Assembly (NCBI GenBank): GCA_029213305.1
Contig: JARGPA010000007.1
Coordinates: forward strand, 20,499 to 84,498
Direction: 5' to 3'
Length of the DNA: 64,000 bases
Source: Phycisphaerales bacterium
GTDB taxonomy: Bacteria; Planctomycetota; Phycisphaerae; Phycisphaerales; UBA1924
Shown: in pieces, positions 1-8,433 of the stretch
How positions within the stretch are numbered: the stretch's first letter is position 1
How the letters are laid out: every line of letters begins with the position of its first letter
Notes under the pieces: generated by a model
The model's input: the letters and a program-made list of their open reading frames with translations, nothing else
Told to the model about the DNA's origin: nothing
The model's database searches: none
Program-made: the position numbers and the translations under genes

Positions 1-1172
1 GCGGACATTTGGATTCTGAGTCTTGCTTCGCCTTCAGGGACAACGGGGAATCCGAATCCGATGACGAAGATTCCGTGTTCAAGAAGTTGCTTGGACATCG
101 CGATTGCTTTTTCAGTTGGGCCAACGATGATCGGGCAGATCGCAGTAGGAGATTCGAGGACATCGAATCCTGTGGTTTTGATCTGTTCGCGTGCGTACTT
201 TGTGATGTCACGGAGTTTCTGAACGCGTTGAGGTTCAGCCATCAGGATCTCGATCGCTTTGTTGGCGCTCGCGGCGACTGTCACTGGGAGTGCGTTACTG
301 AAGAGTGTTGGTCGGCCGCGTTGGATGATGAGATCGATGAGGTCTTGGGAAGCTGCGATGAATCCTCCTGCGCCGCCTCCGAGTCCTTTTCCTAGTGTAC
401 CTGTGAAGACATCGATCTGTCCGATCATGTCGTAGTGTTCGTGTGTGCCTCGTCCGGTTTTACCCATCACGCCGTGTGCGTGTGAGTCGTCGACGACAAG
501 CATTGCATCGTACTCATTGCAGAGCTTACGAAGATCAGGAAGATTTGCGATGTCCCCTTCCATGGAGAACACGCCGTCGGTGATCAACCAGATTTGCCCT
601 GTGACTTCTGGATTATTCTTTGCTTTTTCAAGGACTTCTCTGCAGGATTCCATATCAGAGTGTTTGTATACACCCTTCTTCACGCCTTTCTTAATGACAG
701 GAGTGAGGCGCATGGAGTCAATAATGCACGCGTGATTGAGTTCATCAGAGATGATGATGTCACCTGCTTCACATACGGTTGGGAAGAGTGCTTCTGTCGC
801 GTTCCAACACGAGACGAAGGTATAGCTTGCTTCTGTTCCCATATAGTTTGCGATAGTTTTTTCAAGCGTGTGATGGGGTGCAAATGTGCCGCAGATGAAA
901 CGGACTGACGCCGTTCCAGCGCCGTATTTGCGAAGCGCATCGATCCCTGCTTCAACGACTTCAGGATGATTTGCGAGTCCGAGATAGTTGTTGGAGCACA
1001 TGCAAATGCGTTCATGACGAGACCCGTCTTCGTCGATCATGGTGACCATTGCGTCCATAGGGGAGTCGAGTGTCTGGAGAATTTTCGTCTGTCCAGCGGC
1101 TTCGAGCGTGTCGAGTGTTTGTCTGGTTCTAACGGAAAACGGACCTGAAGTGGTGGTGGGGCTGCTTGTCAT
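1..1172 (-). CDS. kbl: Glycine C-acetyltransferase (2-amino-3-ketobutyrate CoA ligase), 3' end cut by window
   Basis: PLP-dependent alpha-oxoamine synthase. The enzyme joins glycine and acetyl-CoA to 2-amino-3-ketobutyrate, usually with threonine dehydrogenase in threonine breakdown. About 390 codons are visible; the family is near 400 residues, so only the last few are missing beyond base 1. Seen: CSNNYLGLANHPE near the N-terminus, the VSCWNATEAL segment, VVDDSHAHGVMG holding the PLP-binding Asp-x-x-His, and GTLGKGLGGGAGG with the Schiff-base lysine. The last visible residues (EARLRIQMS) match the usual C-terminal strand. The ATG at 1172 follows an AGGAGA Shine-Dalgarno. The homologous BioF and ALA synthase cannot be fully excluded by eye, but the length and the start MTSSPTTTSGP... 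followed by a direct LDTL helix fit KBL better. It diverges from rsgA. Confidence 0.85.
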   Translation of the reverse strand, partial: MTSSPTTTSGPFSVRTRQTLDTLEAAGQTKILQTLDSPMDAMVTMIDEDGSRHERICMCSNNYLGLANHPEVVEAGIDALRKYGAGTASVRFICGTFAPHHTLEKTIANYMGTEASYTFVSCWNATEALFPTVCEAGDIIISDELNHACIIDSMRLTPVIKKGVKKGVYKHSDMESCREVLEKAKNNPEVTGQIWLITDGVFSMEGDIANLPDLRKLCNEYDAMLVVDDSHAHGVMGKTGRGTHEHYDMIGQIDVFTGTLGKGLGGGAGGFIAASQDLIDLIIQRGRPTLFSNALPVTVAASANKAIEILMAEPQRVQKLRDITKYAREQIKTTGFDVLESPTAICPIIVGPTEKAIAMSKQLLEHGIFVIGFGFPVVPEGEARLRIQMS

Positions 1173-1220
1173 GCGGGAATCTCCTCTGATTGTGTTGGAT
1201 TGTAGAAGGCTAAGAGCGAT

Positions 1221-2501
1221 TTGGACGCTAAGAATCAGACAGTGAATAAACATCAACGCAAGAAACTTGAAGGGATCCTCGAATCGTTATCCAAAGATGA
1301 TCGGGATCGGCTCTATACCGAAGCACGCAAGCAGCGCTCGGACGCTCAAAAGCGGAGAAGCACAAAAGCACGCGAGACGATCGACGGCGAGCGAATCGGG
1401 AGAGGGAAGCGCAGGCCGGATCCATTGGTGGATTGGGTGTTGCGATTAGTTGAGCGAGACTTTGCACACAAGAATACGGACACCCGAGATGAACGCCCAC
1501 TCACTGAAGGGTTGGTAGTTGGGTTAACTCGTCGACGAGCAACGGTTCTCCCAGTAGGTTGTGACGGATCAGATACATCAAAGCAAGTTCTTTGCCGATT
1601 GAGCGCTGAACTTGCAGGTCGCCAACAAGACGGGATCGCAGTTGGAGATCGAGCGATGATCGCGGAGCTCGAAATCGCCGCGGACGCGGTCGAGCATGAG
1701 GTTGTGAGTGTGTTACCTCGAGAATCGAAGCTTGCTCGTCCTGATTCGCACGATACGAATCAAGAGCGAGTCGTCGCGGCAAATGTTGACACTGTTGTGA
1801 TTGTAGTATCTGTTGTTTCTCCGCCGTTGCATCCCAGATTGATTGATCGATATCTCGTTGCAATTGAGTGGGGCGATTGTAAACCGATGATCGCGGTGAA
1901 CAAAGCAGACTTGTTACCTGAAGCTGAGTTGAATGAAGCACTCAAAGTGCTAGATCCATATAAACAAGCAGGGATTCCAATCGCGGTCTGTGCCGCGGTT
2001 CCTGGAGATGATTCCAGTGTGCGTGTTGATGGGTTACGCAAGTTACTCGCAGGGCAAACATGTGCGTTTGTTGGACATTCAGGAGTTGGAAAGAGTTCAC
2101 TTGCAAACGCACTTGATTCATCGCTTGGGATCGAGACAGGGGGATTGCGAGGGACAGATCAACGAGGTCGACATACTACGACCGCAAGTGAAATGCACTT
2201 TATTGAGCCTGGAATTCGAGTGATCGATACCCCGGGTGTTCGGTTCTTTGGTCTCGCAGAAATGTCTCCAGAGGAGCTCAGGTGGTTGTTCCCTGAGTTT
2301 GAGAAGTATGTGCACTCATGTAAGTTCAATGATTGTGGCCATGATCACGAACCAGGGTGTGCAGTGAAAGCAGCAGTCAAAGCGAATGAAATTTCAGATA
2401 CGCGATACGATACGTACCTTCGGTTGCTCGAAGAGTTACGAAATGGTGGCAAACCCAAGGATGTCGTAGAGCGGATTCGTCCAAAGTACGACGATGATTG
2501 A
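1221..2501 (+). CDS. rsgA: Ribosome small-subunit GTPase RsgA (YjeQ/EngC) with long N-terminal extension
   Basis: Circularly permuted GTPase that assists late 30S maturation in the cytoplasm. Order of parts: basic charged extension (about residues 1-95), OB-fold (95-170, ending in the LPRESKLARPD strand), then the GTPase motifs in permuted order: G4 NKAD at about 227, G1 GHSGVGKSS at 285, G3 DTPG at 336. A zinc site follows (C367, C372, H374, C380). At 426 residues it is some 75 longer than E. coli RsgA; all the surplus lies before the OB-fold. The start is TTG at 1221 with GAAGG upstream; a GTG at 1242 is an alternative and would not remove the extension. The family call is secure from the permuted motif order; the role of the extension is unknown. 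Confidence 0.93.
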   Translation: MDAKNQTVNKHQRKKLEGILESLSKDDRDRLYTEARKQRSDAQKRRSTKARETIDGERIGRGKRRPDPLVDWVLRLVERDFAHKNTDTRDERPLTEGLVVGLTRRRATVLPVGCDGSDTSKQVLCRLSAELAGRQQDGIAVGDRAMIAELEIAADAVEHEVVSVLPRESKLARPDSHDTNQERVVAANVDTVVIVVSVVSPPLHPRLIDRYLVAIEWGDCKPMIAVNKADLLPEAELNEALKVLDPYKQAGIPIAVCAAVPGDDSSVRVDGLRKLLAGQTCAFVGHSGVGKSSLANALDSSLGIETGGLRGTDQRGRHTTTASEMHFIEPGIRVIDTPGVRFFGLAEMSPEELRWLFPEFEKYVHSCKFNDCGHDHEPGCAVKAAVKANEISDTRYDTYLRLLEELRNGGKPKDVVERIRPKYDDD

Positions 2502-2516
2502 TGTGCGAGTTGATAG

Positions 2517-2563
2517 TAAAAAACCACGGGTGCGTAGCTGAGATTCAGGCCAAGCATCCGTGG
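2517..2563 (-). terminator. Intrinsic terminator of the FG-GAP/dockerin gene
   Basis: A 10-bp stem (2524-2533 with 2554-2563, one G-T pair) with a 20-nt loop. On the minus strand it is followed by a T5 run (2519-2523). It lies between two convergent genes, 25 bp past the minus-strand stop codon. Confidence 0.6.
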
Positions 2564-2588
2564 CTCGTGTGGTGATTGATAAAAGTTG

Positions 2589-4424
2589 TTATGGCATGAT
2601 CGCGGTTTGGTAATCGTCGATGAATGCTGAAATATCAAAGAAGTTAAGATTGAAATCTCCGTTGTGATCAGTTGCAAGATCACGGTTCATAAACATTTTG
2701 ATATACGCGAAGATGTCTGCAGATTCGACGGATCCATTCAAGTCGTAGTCTGCAGGATGTGATGACGCGCTGATTGAGAGTATCTGATTCGCGTCGATAT
2801 CGGTATGAGTGGTATATGAACCATCAGGCCATGCGACTTGGACAATATCAAGTGTCGATGCGTCAGAGATTCCAGCGTGTACTTCAATAGGTGATGCAGA
2901 CGCATGATTTGAGCCGCAATGCATTGGTAACAGTTGTGTGTGTGATTGTGTCTGGTCATGAGTTACTACACGGACCATTGCTCCGATACCATCAGGTGCG
3001 AGCGAATCACGAGCGCTGGTGTCAAGTGTAATGCGTACCCAGTTTCGATCTGTTGGTGATGACTCATTGATCAGATTGTTACGAAAGAGTTTTAGTCGGC
3101 CGTTGTTCTCGAAGATTGCGATATCAAGATCGCCATCATTTTCGATATCCATTCTGGCCATGCCTCGACCTTGTCCGTTGTGTAGGAACCCTGAAGCTTG
3201 TCCAACTTCAGTAAAGCTTGTGCCGTTATTTGTATTCTCGAAGATCACAGCGGGTGTACCTGCGAAAAGTCCGGTGTATCCATTTGTTTCTGCGATATCT
3301 CGATCACCGTCATGATCGAGATCAACTAGGAGTACTCCCCAGCCCCAATGGCCGTTGTATGTCCCATTTTCACGGGCGGTATTGGTAAATGTGTTTTGTT
3401 CGTTTTGAACAAGAAGGACATTTCCTGGACCCTGTGTAGTTGGGAATGTTATGGATGAGACATACATGTCAAGCATGCCGTCATTGTTGATGTCTCCTAC
3501 ATCAACTCCCATACCATTAGCGGTTTCAATTCCCGATGCGTCTGCAGTTTGATCCACAAATGTTCCGTCTTGATTATTGATGTAGAGTTTACTTGTGCCT
3601 GCATCTCCAATAAGGATAAGGTCTGGATAGAGATCATTGTTTATATCAACGAGCTGCGGTAAAAAACCGTATATTCCATCTCGTTCGAGACCTGCATTCG
3701 CGGTGATGTCTGTGAATGTGTATTGGCCATTGGAGTCGGCGCCGTTGTTGAGATACAAACGATTGCACATACGGATTTCGTTGTATCCACAAATGAACAG
3801 GTCGAGATCTCCATCGAGATCTATATCTCCCCAGCCTGATCCAAGCCCGTCACGGACTGATCCAAAGAGACGGTTTACACCTGCATCAACTGCAACATTC
3901 GTGAAGGACCATTGTCCTTGTTCATCTGGTCCGTTGTTCTGGTAGAGTTTGAGCGCGCCTGAGATAGCGGTCGTTGATGATGGGCCGTATGAGGTTACGA
4001 AAATATCTAAGTATCCATCGTTGTTGAAATCTACTGACGAAGCACCAAATGAATGGTGCATTACATCAACACCCCACAGATTAGCTTGGTCTTCAAATGT
4101 CCCATCCTGTTTGTTGATATAGAGGTAGTCGGGGAATCCGCCGCCGGCGAGCATGAAGAGATCATGGAATCCGTCATTGTTGAAATCGCCTGCTACTCCG
4201 CCGCCGGACATAATGCCGTATCGTCCACCAGGAGAGATGAGTCTGAGTGCGTCATCGAGTTGCGCTTGGAAAGTGTACTCTTCAAAAGAAATTGAAGATT
4301 GAGCAAAGCACATGCAAGATGTGGATGCGCTGATTGCAATCGCGAACTGATGTGCGCGAGAGAAAATGGACCGATTTCGTTTCGGTTTTATTCCATTTGG
4401 TGGACATACTTGGAAAGTAGTCAT
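2589..4424 (-). CDS. Secreted FG-GAP/VCBS beta-propeller protein with ASPIC-type domain and C-terminal dockerin-like module
   Basis: 611 residues. An export signal (about residues 20-42, cleavage near CFAQ) is followed by many Asp-rich repeats of the FG-GAP/VCBS kind (DFNNDGFHD, DFNNDGYLD, DIDLDGDLD, DINNDLYPD, DINNDGMLD, DIENDGDLD), each a calcium-type DxDxDG loop. These give an integrin-alpha-like propeller. A UnbV/ASPIC-like region (VRITLDTSARDSLAPDGIGA...) follows. The last 50 residues carry two dockerin-like loops (DLNGSVESAD and DHNGDFNLNFFDIS), the tail seen on many Phycisphaerae secreted proteins, perhaps a sorting or anchoring signal. Related proteins are named CRTAC1-like; substrate unknown. 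The ATG at 4424 has a GGAG seven bases upstream that lies inside a hairpin (see 4428-4456). No cohesin partner is visible here. Confidence 0.85.
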   Translation of the reverse strand: MTTFQVCPPNGIKPKRNRSIFSRAHQFAIAISASTSCMCFAQSSISFEEYTFQAQLDDALRLISPGGRYGIMSGGGVAGDFNNDGFHDLFMLAGGGFPDYLYINKQDGTFEDQANLWGVDVMHHSFGASSVDFNNDGYLDIFVTSYGPSSTTAISGALKLYQNNGPDEQGQWSFTNVAVDAGVNRLFGSVRDGLGSGWGDIDLDGDLDLFICGYNEIRMCNRLYLNNGADSNGQYTFTDITANAGLERDGIYGFLPQLVDINNDLYPDLILIGDAGTSKLYINNQDGTFVDQTADASGIETANGMGVDVGDINNDGMLDMYVSSITFPTTQGPGNVLLVQNEQNTFTNTARENGTYNGHWGWGVLLVDLDHDGDRDIAETNGYTGLFAGTPAVIFENTNNGTSFTEVGQASGFLHNGQGRGMARMDIENDGDLDIAIFENNGRLKLFRNNLINESSPTDRNWVRITLDTSARDSLAPDGIGAMVRVVTHDQTQSHTQLLPMHCGSNHASASPIEVHAGISDASTLDIVQVAWPDGSYTTHTDIDANQILSISASSHPADYDLNGSVESADIFAYIKMFMNRDLATDHNGDFNLNFFDISAFIDDYQTAIMP

Positions 4425-4827
4425 TTTGAGACTCCACGCGAATAACGCGATGTCTCTTCAGATAAAACTGAAGATAACAAACGCATTCGAGACTATTCGC
4501 GCTCAATCCACACGAGTAATTGAGCGGTCTGGTTCAAGACCAGAGCAACAGCCGAAGGGATCAAAATCATTTTGAAAACCGGAACAGAAGGTTTTCATTC
4601 GTCGATTTCTCGACAATGTATCAAAAACAGTTGCATATGCTTTCATGCAGATGCTTGCGGAGAACGCAGAAACCCCTTTCAAGCGTTCAATGCCTATTTT
4701 TGTTCAATCACCGGGATAAACCGGTGTGAGTTCTCAAAGACCCCCACGGTGTTCGAGAATAGAACACAATAGATATACCAGAATCCGTTCGATCATGCAA
4801 GGGTTCATTTGTTGGATGGAGTAAGAA
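4425..4827. other. Hairpin-dense non-coding region between divergent genes
   Basis: No convincing gene. By eye it holds a run of perfect short inverted repeats: 4428-4456 (GAGAC/GTCTC enclosing CGCG/CGCG), 4456-4473 (CTTCAG/CTGAAG), 4500-4526 (CGCTCAAT/ATTGAGCG), 4528-4544 (TCTGG/CCAGA), 4573-4597 (TGAAAACC/GGTTTTCA), 4601-4614 (GTCGA/TCGAC), 4709-4726 (CACCGG/CCGGTG) and about 4749-4765 (TGTTC/GAACA). They could belong to a structured leader of the decarboxylase gene, the leader of the minus-strand gene, or a separate RNA. No T-run marks a terminator. It matches no RNA family I know: the RNase P, tmRNA, SRP and 6S signatures were looked for and not seen. Confidence 0.55.
4428..4456 (-). promoter_or_regulatory. 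Hairpin covering the ribosome binding site of the FG-GAP gene
   Basis: On the minus strand GAGAC and GTCTC pair, and inside them CGCG pairs with CGCG around a TTATT loop. The GGAG Shine-Dalgarno of the gene starting at 4424 falls in the inner bulge and at the edge of the closing stem. Folding would hide it from the ribosome. This is seen in the sequence; regulation is an inference. Confidence 0.45.
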
Positions 4828-6378
4828 ATGAGTGACTCAAAGAATATTTCTGAACAGGCTTCTATTGGGTCGAACACAAGTTCGGGGTACCAATCATCAG
4901 CTTTAATCGAGGCGCTTGATTCATTTTCAAGTTGGGCAACTCGATACATGGATTCGCTTGAAGATCGAGATGTTTCATTGGCTATTGAGCCTGGTGCGTT
5001 GTTGTCGAAGTTACCTGGCCAGCCTCCCAAAGATGGAATGAGTGGAGATCAGTGGAAAGAAGTGATTTCTGATATTGAGAATCTCATTGAACCTGGTTTA
5101 GTTCATTGGCAATCACCAAGATTCTTTGCGTACTTCCCGTGCAGTGCTTCTGTTCCAGGGGTTCTGGGAGAGTTAGTTTCGTCCGTATTGAATGTCAATG
5201 GGATGTTGTGGTCTACATCGCCTGCAGTCACTGAACTCGAAATGCAAATGATGGATTGGTGCGCCTCGATGTTTGGGTTGCCAGATCAGTTTCGATTTGA
5301 TTCCAAGGCACACTCAGGGGGAGGGTGTATCCAAGGGACTGCGAGTGAAGCTGCTTTAGCGGCGCTAGTTGCAGCGAGAAGAGCAAAGGTTGATATTGGA
5401 TTCGATCGATCGAAGATGACGGTGTATACCTCGACGCAAGCACATTCTTCAATTTTGAAGGCTGCGATGGTTGCGGGATTGGCTGATGGGCCTGAAGATT
5501 TTTCCAGAGTTCGTTTAGTCACCACAACGAATGACTTGGCGATGGATACATCCGAGTTGAAGATGTTGATCGAGAAGGATATAGCTGACGGGCTAGTCCC
5601 GTGTATGGTTTCAACAACGCAGGGCAGTACTTCGACAGGAGCAGTTGATCCACTCAATGAGATCGGGAATATGCTCGATTTGTTACCTACAAATTATCGC
5701 CCATGGTTACATGTTGATGCAGCATGGGCAGGGGCTGCATGTGTTTGTCCTGAGCATCGATCAATTCTTGATGGGCTTGATCGCGCAGATTCGTTGTGCA
5801 TTAATCCTCACAAATGGTTATTAACAAACTTTGATTGCGATCTGTTTTGGGTAAGAGATCGCAAAGCTCTTACCGATTCGATGAGTATCACCCCGGCGTA
5901 CCTAAAAAATAAGCAGAGCGAATCTGGAGAAGTGATCGATTTTCGCGACTGGCATGTCCCGTTGGGGCGAAGATTTCGAGCGATCAAGCTTTGGTTTGTG
6001 ATTCGATATTTCGGTACACAAGGTCTAGAAAATCACATCCGATCACATGTTCAACTTGCAGAGCAGTTCGAATCATTCATCGAGAGTGAACCTGGACTAT
6101 GTCTGGCGGTTGATCGATCACTTGCGCTCGTTTGTTTCAGAGTAGTAGGGGAAAACGATCGGACGAAGGCGTTAATTGAAGGAATCAATGCTCGTAGGCG
6201 CGTTCTCATTTCGCATACTATTGTGCCTTTAGTTGATGAACACGGTGATCGATCTGATTGTTGGGTTGCGCGAGTTGCGATAGGATCAAGTTCAGTCCAA
6301 GAGAAGGATGTGCAAGTTCTTATTGATGAGATTCAGAGCGTGCTCAAGATCGGATTTGATGCTAAGGTTGAGTCATGA
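4828..6378 (+). CDS. Group II PLP-dependent decarboxylase (aromatic L-amino-acid decarboxylase family)
   Basis: 516 residues, close to the 480-510 of DOPA/tryptophan/tyrosine decarboxylases. Family landmarks occur in order: HWQSPRFFAYFP near residue 95, SPAVTELEMQMMDW near 135, the glycine-rich SGGGCIQGTASEA, VSTTQGSTSTGAVDP, HVDAAWAGAA with the PLP-nitrogen-binding Asp, and NPHKWLLTNFDC with the Schiff-base lysine at about 329. Cytoplasmic decarboxylation of an aromatic amino acid to its amine is expected; the exact substrate cannot be read off. The ATG at 4828 has TGGAG upstream. The gene overlaps the next (lipoprotein) by four bases, so the two are translationally coupled. Its leader is the hairpin-rich region 4500-4770. 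Confidence 0.88.
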   Translation: MSDSKNISEQASIGSNTSSGYQSSALIEALDSFSSWATRYMDSLEDRDVSLAIEPGALLSKLPGQPPKDGMSGDQWKEVISDIENLIEPGLVHWQSPRFFAYFPCSASVPGVLGELVSSVLNVNGMLWSTSPAVTELEMQMMDWCASMFGLPDQFRFDSKAHSGGGCIQGTASEAALAALVAARRAKVDIGFDRSKMTVYTSTQAHSSILKAAMVAGLADGPEDFSRVRLVTTTNDLAMDTSELKMLIEKDIADGLVPCMVSTTQGSTSTGAVDPLNEIGNMLDLLPTNYRPWLHVDAAWAGAACVCPEHRSILDGLDRADSLCINPHKWLLTNFDCDLFWVRDRKALTDSMSITPAYLKNKQSESGEVIDFRDWHVPLGRRFRAIKLWFVIRYFGTQGLENHIRSHVQLAEQFESFIESEPGLCLAVDRSLALVCFRVVGENDRTKALIEGINARRRVLISHTIVPLVDEHGDRSDCWVARVAIGSSSVQEKDVQVLIDEIQSVLKIGFDAKVES

Positions 6379-7016
6379 ACAAACAAAGTAAAACTCTGAT
6401 CAATATTGGGAGTTCAGTCTCATTTGCAGTTTCTTTGTTGTCTGGTTGTCATACGTCGCAACAAACTAACATAGATACAGCAGATGTGAATCAAGTTGTT
6501 GCGGAATCAAAGGCAGAGCTTGTTTTAGAAAACCAATCGTATGATCAGGTGTTTGAATCTGCTCGTGATGTGCTTGTGGATTATCGCTTTGGAATAAATC
6601 GTGTCGATGCTTCGCGTGGGGTTCTAACGAGTCATCCGAAACGAAGTGTTGGAGTTGTGTCGCCTTGGGATCGTGAACAATCAACGATGAATCAAGAGTG
6701 GGAAGACTTTGCGAATCAGCAAGAACGAATTGTTCGGATAGAATTCGAGCGATTGAATGTAGAAACAGATATCTCGAACTCGTTGAGTGAGAGGGAATCA
6801 GTTGTTGTTCATGTCGCAGTTCTTGTTAATCGCGTGCATCGTCCCAATTGGCGGATCGAATCCGAGAGTGTTCGACTTTCTACACATGCACGATCACGAG
6901 ATAGTGGTGGGCAACTTGAGCCCAGGGCATTTCGAGAAACGATTGGTAGAGATGTAGAACTCGAAGTACGAATCATGGACGAAATCAAAACACGCTTGCA
7001 CTCATCAGAAGGATGA
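6375..7016 (+). CDS. Predicted lipoprotein of unknown function
   Basis: 213 residues. The N-terminus has a Lys-containing head, a hydrophobic segment and the lipobox LLSGC (Cys about 25), so it should be a lipid-anchored envelope protein. The mature part is charged and mixed alpha/beta, with no motif I recognise; the 'FESARDVLVDYRFGINRVD' type segment resembles the small domain of planctomycete lipoproteins with no assigned role. The start codon overlaps the decarboxylase stop (ATGA), so the two are made from one message. It may be a housekeeping envelope factor rather than part of amine metabolism. Confidence 0.75.
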   Translation: MNKQSKTLINIGSSVSFAVSLLSGCHTSQQTNIDTADVNQVVAESKAELVLENQSYDQVFESARDVLVDYRFGINRVDASRGVLTSHPKRSVGVVSPWDREQSTMNQEWEDFANQQERIVRIEFERLNVETDISNSLSERESVVVHVAVLVNRVHRPNWRIESESVRLSTHARSRDSGGQLEPRAFRETIGRDVELEVRIMDEIKTRLHSSEG

Positions 7017-7050
7017 ATCATCGGCGTGATGATGAGTCTGCGAACGAGGG

Positions 7051-7944
7051 TTATGATGGTTGTCGTGTGATTTTTCTTGCGTGTATTGGTTTGAGTTCTT
7101 CAATCGATACTTTTTCACGCAGGATGAGTGGGTTGTTTGTTGGAGAACATCGATTCATCTTGGATTGGTATCCGAGTGACTTTGCAATGAGTTCGCCTCT
7201 CGATGATGCATGAAGTTTCTTATGTAAGTTTTTTACATGATCATGAACCGTATGAGTAGATCGGTTGAGATTTTCAGCAATCTGTCTAACAGAAAGTCCA
7301 AGGATGAGTTGGTCGAGGATCTCATGTTCGCGATCAGTTAACCAGACTTTGGGATTTGTGACATGCTCTAGTGCGATGCGCGCCTTTTCTGCAATGATGT
7401 CATAGAAGTGGCTAAGCGTATTGACGATTGTGTCTGACTCAGATTCTGAGCTTCCTTCTGGAGTGTGATTAGGATTCATCGCGCAGAGACAAATCAAGAA
7501 TAGATCTGGGTGCTCTTTGTTAATTGGAATGAGCATGACTGTGGGATTTGTGAAAGAAAGAGATGAGAAAATAGATCCCAATGGTGAATTTCGTGCATTC
7601 TCATTGAGCTTTGAAATTGGGGATATAAGTCCGAGTGAGGTGCTGTGCGGCGGGAGATTCAGCCCATGGGATTTTAGTCGATCTAGTTTGTCTTGAAAAT
7701 GAATCGATTCAGCAGACATGTTTCCAAATTGTGAGTCTGAGTTTTGTGATACTCCAGATGACATCGTGGTCAACAACCCTGTTTCGGGATCGATTCTAGA
7801 AATAAGTATTCCCACGATCGTATTGAGTGATGTAGTCGCGATCGCTTCGGCGGTTAGTGAGGCCCAGTCTTGGGTAGGGATCGACGGCAGCGAGCAGATC
7901 CGCTGGGTGGATTGGATAATTCTATTCGTCATTTGATATGTCAT
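7051..7944 (-). CDS. LuxR-type transcriptional regulator
   Basis: 297 residues. The N-terminal 190 residues have no clear receiver Asp and look like a divergent sensor (GAF/PAS-like or autoinducer-like; not assignable by eye). At about 203-262 sits a classic GerE/LuxR helix-turn-helix: LTDREHEILDQLILGLSVRQIAENLNR, then STHTVHDHVKNLHKKLH. A basic 35-residue tail follows. The ATG at 7944 is in frame with another at 7932. It is convergent with the lipoprotein gene. The AT-rich upstream region holds inverted repeats that could be its operator. The signal and the target genes are unknown. Confidence 0.85.
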   Translation of the reverse strand: MTYQMTNRIIQSTQRICSLPSIPTQDWASLTAEAIATTSLNTIVGILISRIDPETGLLTTMSSGVSQNSDSQFGNMSAESIHFQDKLDRLKSHGLNLPPHSTSLGLISPISKLNENARNSPLGSIFSSLSFTNPTVMLIPINKEHPDLFLICLCAMNPNHTPEGSSESESDTIVNTLSHFYDIIAEKARIALEHVTNPKVWLTDREHEILDQLILGLSVRQIAENLNRSTHTVHDHVKNLHKKLHASSRGELIAKSLGYQSKMNRCSPTNNPLILREKVSIEELKPIHARKITRQPS

Positions 7945-8433
7945 TGTCTTATTTTCTTCTGGCTTACCGAGCGGGCAAGTGATCGGCTCCTTATTTTACC
8001 CCATGCAGACGACCCTTTAATATACCAAAACATTGCTTTATCAAATAGGGGGTTTTCTGTTTGATACCTTATTATTTAACAAAAACCGGCAAGGTTATGG
8101 GGTCTTTTGCCTATGTGCGTCGCAAACATATCAACAACTTGTATCAATTAGATTGAATGAAATGGAATATATTACATTGGATTTTTTGTCACATTGCAGT
8201 TTTTTAACTGGGTAAAATTACCAGCCATGACTAATTCGTTGACTGAAATTGGGTGCTCAATCTGAGGATTGTGTGGCGTGATGGGCTTTTTGAGGCATAC
8301 TCGAACTGTTGAAGCGATTGGGGACTCAACAGTACTGACACCACCACCCCAAATGTACAAGCGCGTTCACAAAAGTGAATGCGAAAACAGGAGTTGCTCG
8401 GATCACGGCAAAGTCGCGATTCATGCGTGAAGT
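7945..8433. other. AT-rich intergenic region upstream of the LuxR-type gene
   Basis: About 490 bp with no convincing gene and a lower GC than its surroundings. Two inverted repeats were noted: 8039-8066 (TATCAAA, 14-nt gap, TTTGATA) and 8208-8224 (CTGG-g-TAA-aa-TTA-CCAG). These could be regulator sites between the divergent genes. Base 8227 starts a 12-codon frame that is too short to call. Confidence 0.4.

Noticed and set aside
1501-1941. 146-codon minus frame inside rsgA
   Set aside because: Antisense shadow of a confidently assigned gene.
4528-4544. A tRNA-like T arm (TCTGG, TTCAAGA loop, CCAGA)
   Set aside because: Loop and stem fit a T arm, but no matching acceptor strand, anticodon arm or CCA end was found, so it is not a tRNA or tmRNA.
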